Below, piece after piece: positions 7,355-9,241 of a stretch of 9,241 nucleotides of DNA. A program made the position numbers and the translations under genes. The notes below the pieces were generated by a model that searched no databases, was not told where the DNA came from, and worked only from the letters and a program-made list of their open reading frames with translations. The stretch is taken from positions 1-9,241 of the forward strand of contig CAYVGO010000068.1 of the NCBI GenBank assembly GCA_964450725.1, given 5' to 3'. The DNA is from CAYVGO01 sp964450725. GTDB taxonomy: Bacteria; Bacteroidota; Bacteroidia; Bacteroidales; UBA932. How positions within the stretch are numbered: the stretch's first letter is position 1; each line of letters begins with the position of its first letter.

Positions 7355-8389
7355 TTACATTAAATAAATATTGTTGGCTTTACACTCTCTTTTCATTTCT
7401 TCTGACCAAAGGCTGGCCTGCACTTCTCCAATGTGTGCCGAGCGAATTAAAAGCATACACAGTCTTGACTGACCTATACCGCCTCCGATAGAGAGCGGAA
7501 TTTGGTCGTTTAATAAAGCCTGGTGGTAGGTTAACTGTTGTCTGTCTTGTGCGTTACACAACTCAAGTTGCTGTAACAGTGCTTTTTTATCTACACGAAT
7601 ACCCATTGAGGAAAGTTCAAACGAGTTTTGAAGAATGGGATTCCACACTAAAATATCTCCGTTTAATCCATAAAATCCATCTTCATTTTTGCTACTCCAG
7701 TCGTCATAATCGGGCGCTCTGCCGTCATGCTTCTCTCCGTCAGAAAGTTTGCCGCCTATACCGATAAGAAACACTGCGCCATGTTTTTTTGTAATGGCGA
7801 ACTCACGCTCTTTAGCACTTAAATCAGGGTACATGTCTAAAAGTTGCTGGGCATGGATGAAGGTAATGGTCTGTGGAAGTGTGGGTGTAATGTGTGGAAA
7901 CATTTGATAGACTACTTCTTCCATCTCACGAATGCAGTCATAGATTTGACTGACAACCTGTTTAAGATAGGTCAGATTTCGCTGCTCTTCTACAATGGTC
8001 TTCTCCCAATCCCACTGGTCAACGTACAAAGAGTGAATGTTATCTAACTCTTCGTCGGCACGTATGGCATTCATGTCTGTATAAAGCCCGAATCCGGGTG
8101 CTATATCGTAAGAGCCAAGCTTCATACGCTTCCATTTTGCCAGCGAATGTACTACTTCTGCACGACGATCCCCAAGACTTTTGACCGGAAAACTTACGGC
8201 GCGCTCAATGCCGTTAAGGTCATCATTGATGCCTGTACCGGTTAAAACAAACAGCGGCGCGGTAACACGCCGAAGATGCAGTGATTGGGAAAGTCGGGAC
8301 TGAAACTCGTCCTTAATAAGTTGTATGGCACGTTCCGCAATCTCGGGAACTAATTTTGGACGATAGTTTTGAGGAATAAATAAAGGCAT
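7355..8389 (-). CDS. asnA: Aspartate--ammonia ligase (AsnA-type asparagine synthetase)
   Basis: AsnA makes asparagine from aspartate, ammonia and ATP in the cytoplasm, giving AMP and pyrophosphate. It has the class II aminoacyl-tRNA synthetase fold. The 344-residue length is slightly above the roughly 330 of the Escherichia coli enzyme, as I would expect in Bacteroidetes. Recognisable blocks are LFVLTGTGINDDLNG (46-60), the long conserved stretch from about 80 to 130 including KWKRMKLGSYDI and YTDMNAIRADEELDN, HDGRAPDYDDW (221-231), and SIGGGIGQSRLCM (300-312) near the C-terminus, which corresponds to the class II motif 3 region. The ORF is intact. It has its own promoter candidate and a terminator-like repeat downstream, so it appears monocistronic. 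I see no sign of transfer. Confidence 0.96.
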   Translation of the reverse strand: MPLFIPQNYRPKLVPEIAERAIQLIKDEFQSRLSQSLHLRRVTAPLFVLTGTGINDDLNGIERAVSFPVKSLGDRRAEVVHSLAKWKRMKLGSYDIAPGFGLYTDMNAIRADEELDNIHSLYVDQWDWEKTIVEEQRNLTYLKQVVSQIYDCIREMEEVVYQMFPHITPTLPQTITFIHAQQLLDMYPDLSAKEREFAITKKHGAVFLIGIGGKLSDGEKHDGRAPDYDDWSSKNEDGFYGLNGDILVWNPILQNSFELSSMGIRVDKKALLQQLELCNAQDRQQLTYHQALLNDQIPLSIGGGIGQSRLCMLLIRSAHIGEVQASLWSEEMKRECKANNIYLM

Positions 8390-8430
8390 ATAATGATAAT
8401 TACTGTCAATAAAAAACTACAAATCAAGTA

Positions 8431-8438
8431 CAAAAGTA
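8431..8438 (-). promoter_or_regulatory. Candidate -7 box of the asnA promoter
   Basis: On the minus strand this reads TACTTTTG, a match to the Bacteroidetes -7 consensus TAnnTTTG. The start would lie near 8424, about 35 bases before the asnA ATG. At the proper distance upstream there is only a partial -33 element (TTTATGG near 8458-8464), so the call rests mainly on the -7 box and its position. Confidence 0.4.
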
Positions 8439-8526
8439 TATTTTTTTTTGTAATAATCCATAAAGGATTTTTATGTGTTATAGTGAATCATTGCATAAAT
8501 AGTTTTCAAATTTATAAAACTGGAAC

Positions 8527-8646
8527 TACCTTTGTGAAATTGACTGACTCCATAAAATATACTATTAATCATTGGGAATTACTTTTTCGTAAAATTTATA
8601 TTCGGCACGTTAAACAGTATCTTTATCGTTTGTGTGCCGAATTTTT
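8527..8646 (+). ncRNA. Candidate small RNA or leader transcript
   Basis: A -7 box TACCTTTG (8527-8534) would start a transcript near 8541. A hairpin made by ATTCGGCAC (8600-8608) and GTGCCGAAT (8634-8642) is followed by a run of T residues to 8646, resembling an intrinsic terminator. Together they would bound an RNA of about 105 nucleotides. The weak points are a poor -33 element (only TTTT near 8503-8506) and a 25-base hairpin loop. The size resembles the 6S-like RNA known from Bacteroidetes, but I cannot show homology. The hairpin could also be an attenuator of the downstream gene. Confidence 0.25.
8600..8646 (+). terminator. 9-bp inverted repeat followed by T-run
   Basis: ATTCGGCAC and GTGCCGAAT are perfect reverse complements separated by 25 bases, and the right arm runs into TTTTT. 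The GC-rich core CGGCAC/GTGCCG stands out in otherwise very AT-rich DNA, which suggests selection. It points in the plus direction, yet no supported gene lies directly upstream on that strand, so it may end a small RNA or an unrecognised leader. Confidence 0.45.
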
Positions 8647-8717
8647 ATTCAAGGATATTATTTTAATCTATATTTTTTCTTGTATATATGAATTTCTTCT
8701 AATGAGTCTAAAAATAA

Positions 8718-8752
8718 TTTGTGGAATATGTAAGTTGTAATTTATATCTTTG
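8718..8752 (+). promoter_or_regulatory. Candidate promoter of the alpha-2-macroglobulin-like gene
   Basis: TTTG (8718-8721) and TATCTTTG (8745-8752) match both halves of the Bacteroidetes promoter consensus. The spacer of 23 bases is at or beyond the upper end of what is usual. The start would be near 8759, giving a leader of about 70 bases. A second -7 box, TACCTTTG at 8788-8795, lacks a -33 partner but would give a leader of about 27 bases. Confidence 0.45.
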
Positions 8753-8828
8753 ACTTGGAGAATTTTTATGGCAATAAGAAATTTTATTACCTTTGCCACT
8801 CTTTTACTTTATTTATTTTTATATCATT

Positions 8829-9241
8829 ATGAAGAAGCATTTTTTTCTAACTCTTCGCCCTGTCGTGCGGTGGTCATTGATTCTTGGTTTAATTGCCGTT
8901 GTTGTCGTTGGTGTTGGGGTACTTATAGGTTATTCTTTTCAATACGAGGATTCAAGTTTTAATTCTCATATCGTAGCATTTACTTCAGGTCGTATTACTA
9001 AAGCTACCCCTATTATCGTCGAATTTCAAAATGATATTACGTCTGCCGAAAAAGGAGCAGAGGTTTCTTCTGATATATTTTTCATTTCGCCGTCACTGAA
9101 AGGTTCTGCCTATTGGCGTGATAGCCGAACGATTGAGTTTGTTCCTAACATAGAAAATATTCAAGAAGAAAAAGATTATCAGGGAGTTGTCCAAGTAGAT
9201 AAACTGATTGACGGAGTGAGTGCAACAGAAAGTCGCTTTGT
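8829..9241 (+). CDS. N-terminal part of an alpha-2-macroglobulin family protein (cut by window end)
   Basis: The frame is open from the ATG at 8829 to the window edge, with 137 complete codons. An in-frame TAA at 8775-8777 limits how far upstream the start could be. Residues 15-35 form a strongly hydrophobic segment after a basic N-terminus (KKH, R10, R14), which is either an uncleaved membrane anchor or a signal peptide. There is no lipobox cysteine. From about 48 the sequence resembles the first macroglobulin domain of large bacterial alpha-2-macroglobulins: IVAFTSGRI, a short PIIVEF strand, then FFISPSLKGSAYWRDSRTIEFVP, given here only to mark residues 84-106. Such proteins usually exceed 1,500 residues, sit in the periplasm and are thought to trap proteases, often with a penicillin-binding protein 1C gene beside them. 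The bait and thioester regions lie outside the window. The family call rests on motif recognition only. Confidence 0.68.
   Translation, partial: MKKHFFLTLRPVVRWSLILGLIAVVVVGVGVLIGYSFQYEDSSFNSHIVAFTSGRITKATPIIVEFQNDITSAEKGAEVSSDIFFISPSLKGSAYWRDSRTIEFVPNIENIQEEKDYQGVVQVDKLIDGVSATESRF

Larger units (their letters stand above)
8390..8828. other. AT-rich divergent intergenic region with no convincing gene
   Basis: These 439 bases separate the divergent asnA and alpha-2-macroglobulin-like genes. An open frame of 115 codons (8393-8740, plus) exists, but its product is dominated by Ile, Phe, Tyr, Lys and Leu, as expected from translated AT-rich noncoding DNA, and it matches no family I know. The region holds the asnA -7 box, three plus-strand TAnnTTTG boxes (8527-8534, 8745-8752, 8788-8795), a short AGTTTT/AAAACT repeat (8501-8521) and a perfect 9-bp inverted repeat with a T-run (8600-8646). 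I see no tRNA, and no riboswitch class that I can name. Confidence 0.6.

Noticed and set aside
8393..8740. 115-codon open frame in the AT-rich gap
   Set aside because: Its composition (Ile, Phe, Tyr, Lys, Leu) is that of translated AT-rich noncoding DNA, it resembles no family I know, and it overlaps the asnA promoter candidate and the 9-bp inverted repeat.
8750..8962. 70-codon open frame overlapping the start of the alpha-2-macroglobulin-like gene
   Set aside because: It is in a different frame from the gene at 8829, which continues open to the window edge and has recognisable domain features. This frame closes with no motif.

Overview
The window looks like chromosomal DNA of a member of the Bacteroidota, most likely the order Bacteroidales. 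The evidence is a low GC content, start codons without Shine-Dalgarno sequences, several matches to the Bacteroidetes sigma factor consensus (TTTG, then TAnnTTTG), an FtsH and an AsnA whose wording is typical of that group, and the gene order rsfS-ftsH-cdsA-psd. I did no database search, so the assignment rests on family knowledge. I see no mobile element, CRISPR array, tRNA or rRNA.

Layout. Seven complete genes lie on the minus strand, so transcription runs from high to low coordinates. asnA (8389 to 7355) stands alone, with its own promoter candidate and a terminator-like hairpin behind it (7281-7323). Next to this hairpin is the best promoter in the window (7247-7277). It drives a compact run: rsfS (ribosome silencing factor), ftsH (membrane AAA+ protease), cdsA (CDP-diacylglycerol synthase), psd (phosphatidylserine decarboxylase), a transglutaminase-like lipoprotein and an LtaS-type membrane sulfatase/phosphotransferase. 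The gaps are 30, 14, 12, 61 and 23 bases, and no promoter or terminator is obvious inside the run, so all six may form one transcript. At the right edge, divergent from asnA, a plus-strand gene begins at 8829. It looks like the start of a bacterial alpha-2-macroglobulin family protein and is cut off by the window. At the left edge, 22 codons of a possible convergent plus-strand gene end at base 70.

How the genes fit together. The long operon has an envelope-biogenesis theme. CdsA makes the CDP-diacylglycerol from which phosphatidylserine is made by a synthase not in this window, and Psd converts phosphatidylserine to phosphatidylethanolamine. FtsH controls membrane protein quality. The last two genes act outside the cytoplasmic membrane, and the sulfatase-fold enzyme belongs to a family that takes head groups from phospholipids. 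RsfS is the usual partner of ftsH in this phylum.

The least explained part is the AT-rich stretch 8390-8828. It holds no convincing gene, but it has three TAnnTTTG boxes and a perfect 9-bp inverted repeat followed by a T-run, which together could form a small RNA or a leader of the alpha-2-macroglobulin gene. I did not find a clearly new biological system. The most testable ideas are this intergenic element and the link between the lipid genes and the two downstream envelope genes.
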